From Asticcacaulis excentricus (GTDB lineage: Bacteria; Pseudomonadota; Alphaproteobacteria; Caulobacterales; Caulobacteraceae), in assembly GCF_003966695.1 (NCBI RefSeq), contig NZ_AP018827.1, positions 992,001 to 1,056,000 of the forward strand: 64,000 bases of DNA, read 5' to 3'. Made by a program: the position numbers and the translations under genes. Position 1 is the stretch's first letter. Every line of letters starts with the position of its first letter. The notes below the pieces were generated by a model. It searched no databases, was not told the DNA's origin, and saw nothing but the letters and a program-made list of their open reading frames with translations. Positions 62,493-64,000 of the stretch are shown in pieces.

Positions 62493-64000
62493 GCCTCTTT
62501 GGCCTTATCGACGCGCCCACCCAGTTGCACAACGGCCAGAAGCGCCGGCATCAGCGCCGCTTCGTTACCGGAAACCGCGAAGTAGATCGGCTTCCAGACC
62601 GGCTTGAACTTTTCCTTATAGGCGCGAAGACCGTCGAAATTGTACATCTCACCGCCATAGGCGTAGATCAGGGCCGCGATCTTGTTCCACATGGGGCTTA
62701 AGGGACGCGCCTCCAGCCCGCCCAGCGGGGCCATGCCGAGGCTGAACCACTGATAGCCTTCGTCGCGGGCGTAAAAGATCAGCCGCAGGAACAAATATTC
62801 CATGATATTGGGCGGGGCCTCCGGTGCGTAGCGCATCAGGTCGAGGCTGAGCGAGGTCCGGCCTTCGGCGGCCCACAGATTGGCAAAGGCCATGATTTCA
62901 CCGCCGATGCGGATGACGGCGATCGGCGTCAGGCGAATATAGTCCGGATCAAAATAGCCCAGAGAATAGCCCTTCTCCTTGCCCTTCTTTTCTTCCAGCC
63001 AGGCGGCAGAAATGGCTTTCAGGCGCGGCAGATGGGTCTCCACCGCTTCGGGATGCAGCACTTCGAACTGGGCTTCGGCCTGTTCAAACTTGCGCCACAC
63101 CTGCCGGAAGCCGTAGCCTTTTTTCCCGGCCAGATCGAAGCTTTGCACGGGCACCAGCGCCTCTTCGCCGATCTTGAAGGGCCTGAGCCCCAGATCAATG
63201 GCCAAAGGCAGGAACTCCGCCGTTACGCGGTAGATGGACAGCTTGGCATTGGCCAGTGCCGCCATTTCCTTCAACCGCCAGCCCAGCTTTTCCACCTCTT
63301 CCGGCGGGCCGACGGGGGCGGACAGGACCACCCAGTTGCGACCCGCGACACCATACATGGCAAAGGCCGTGCGCGCCTCATTCCACAGGATATGCTTGTC
63401 GCCGGTGAGCGCCAGCCAGGCCTGCGGGTCCCGCGCCAGCGAAACCACCCCGCGCAGATCTTCCATATCCTCATCATCAGGCAGGTCCGGCGTGGCGCGC
63501 GCCAGCCCGAACAGGCGATAAAGGGCAAACAAGGCCACCGTAATGGCGATGACCACCAGACCGCGCAGGAAGCGCGAGACGCTGGCCTCATAGGCGAAGC
63601 GCTGCCACAGCTCATGGGCATAGGGGGTGCGCTCATAGAAGTAGAAGCCCACTGTGGCCACAAGGATCAGCACAGTCGCCGTCACCAGCAGCCAGATCGG
63701 CTTCAGCGTTAGCGTCATCAGGCGTGAGCGGCGGTTAAAGGCGCGCTTGCACGGCAAGAGCAGCAGAGCGCAGACCACCATCACCTCGGCTACGCCGAAG
63801 GCCAGTTCGCGCGTCATCGACAGGATGGCCCCTGCGACCAGCAGACCCAGCGCCATGTACCAGGCCGAATCCAGCCGCTCCCACAGGCCGCGCGCCGCAA
63901 ACAGCAGCAACACCCCGGTGGCGACACCGGCAACGTGCGACAGTTCCACCACCTCAAGCGGCAGCCACTGACGCACAAACGGCATGGCTTCGGGATCAAT
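62489..64000 (-). CDS. MprF-like phosphatidylglycerol lysyltransferase, C-terminal part
   Basis: At least 503 codons, open at the right window edge. Five to seven membrane helices (to about 62 kb-side residue 160) precede the soluble DUF2156 acyl/aminoacyltransferase domain: GDKHILWNEARTAFAMYGVAGRNWVVLSAPVG, SFDLAGKKGYGFRQVWRKFEQ, FSLGMAPLGGLEAR and YNFDGLRAYKEKFKPVW. MprF adds lysine or alanine to phosphatidylglycerol and flips it, protecting against cationic peptides. The N-terminal flippase part is off the window. Confidence 0.9.
   Translation of the reverse strand: MDPEAMPFVRQWLPLEVVELSHVAGVATGVLLLFAARGLWERLDSAWYMALGLLVAGAILSMTRELAFGVAEVMVVCALLLLPCKRAFNRRSRLMTLTLKPIWLLVTATVLILVATVGFYFYERTPYAHELWQRFAYEASVSRFLRGLVVIAITVALFALYRLFGLARATPDLPDDEDMEDLRGVVSLARDPQAWLALTGDKHILWNEARTAFAMYGVAGRNWVVLSAPVGPPEEVEKLGWRLKEMAALANAKLSIYRVTAEFLPLAIDLGLRPFKIGEEALVPVQSFDLAGKKGYGFRQVWRKFEQAEAQFEVLHPEAVETHLPRLKAISAAWLEEKKGKEKGYSLGYFDPDYIRLTPIAVIRIGGEIMAFANLWAAEGRTSLSLDLMRYAPEAPPNIMEYLFLRLIFYARDEGYQWFSLGMAPLGGLEARPLSPMWNKIAALIYAYGGEMYNFDGLRAYKEKFKPVWKPIYFAVSGNEAALMPALLAVVQLGGRVDKAKEA

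Overview
The window is a stretch of high-GC chromosome from an alphaproteobacterium, most probably a member of the Caulobacteraceae (Asticcacaulis-like). Four things point there: the gene order ftsQ-ftsA-ftsZ-lpxC-bamD-recN-ligA, the S4 protein/fdxA/CarD neighbourhood, aerobic-type CobS/CobT, and clusters of GANTC (CcrM methylation) sites with CtrA-like half sites in front of ftsZ and other genes. The genus is an inference from gene order and protein style, not from a search.

Layout. 0-3 kb: central glycolysis (end of gap, a small AT-rich membrane gene, pgk, fba). 3-5 kb: a small heat-shock protein behind a probable ROSE RNA thermometer, and a WYL regulator. 5-10 kb: sulfur metabolism, with a MetC-type lyase divergent from a sulfate ABC transporter (binding protein, CysT, CysW, CysA). 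11-15 kb: a cobalamin riboswitch with a BtuB-like receptor, then a three-domain aminopeptidase P. 15-26 kb (minus strand): the division and envelope block ftsQ, ftsA, ftsZ, lpxC, bamD, recN, ligA. 26-28.6 kb: a lower-GC accessory patch bounded by an IS5-type transposase relic and a tRNA-Arg gene, carrying an AbrB-like antitoxin and a fused ABC-ATPase/TOPRIM (OLD- or PARIS-like) protein that may act in phage defence. 29-33.5 kb: a Suv3-type helicase, a ChaA-type antiporter, an S4 RNA-binding protein and FdxA. 33.5-35 kb: an arsenic operon arsR-aqpS-arsC with a promoter that appears leaderless, then a TRIC channel. 36-37.4 kb: CarD and ribosomal protein L28. 37-43 kb: a membrane protein and AraC regulator that overlap tail to tail, a phytase-like esterase, and CobT/CobS. 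43-50 kb: a GFA protein, J-domain protein, BolA, a serine esterase, a site-2 protease and the fatty-acid oxidation pair fadJ-fadA. 50-53 kb: a sugar-acid operon (SMP-30 lactonase, DgoK, DgoA). 53-57 kb: the HxlR/QorB divergent pair, GNAT, Nudix, S1/P1 nuclease, a 2Fe-2S ferredoxin and an HPt protein. 57-64 kb: an ECF sigma operon, an IS110-type relic, an M28 peptidase, a CinA-type protein, SfsA and the C-terminal part of an MprF-like protein that runs off the window.

Beyond the genes, the intergenic DNA holds several repeat families. The most striking is a ~120 nt, three-hairpin element present twice (37451-37568 on + and 57500-57619 on -); its stems differ by compensated base pairs and by G.U wobble on one strand, which suggests a conserved RNA structure. 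A second palindrome family (core GCG..AAAAGTG..CGGTTTT..CGC) has four copies between 53 and 62 kb, one of them inside the reading frame of the HxlR regulator in the manner of Rickettsia palindromic elements. A ~24 bp module is nested in two unrelated palindromes, at 42.1 and 54.2 kb. No CRISPR array and no rRNA was seen, and only one tRNA.
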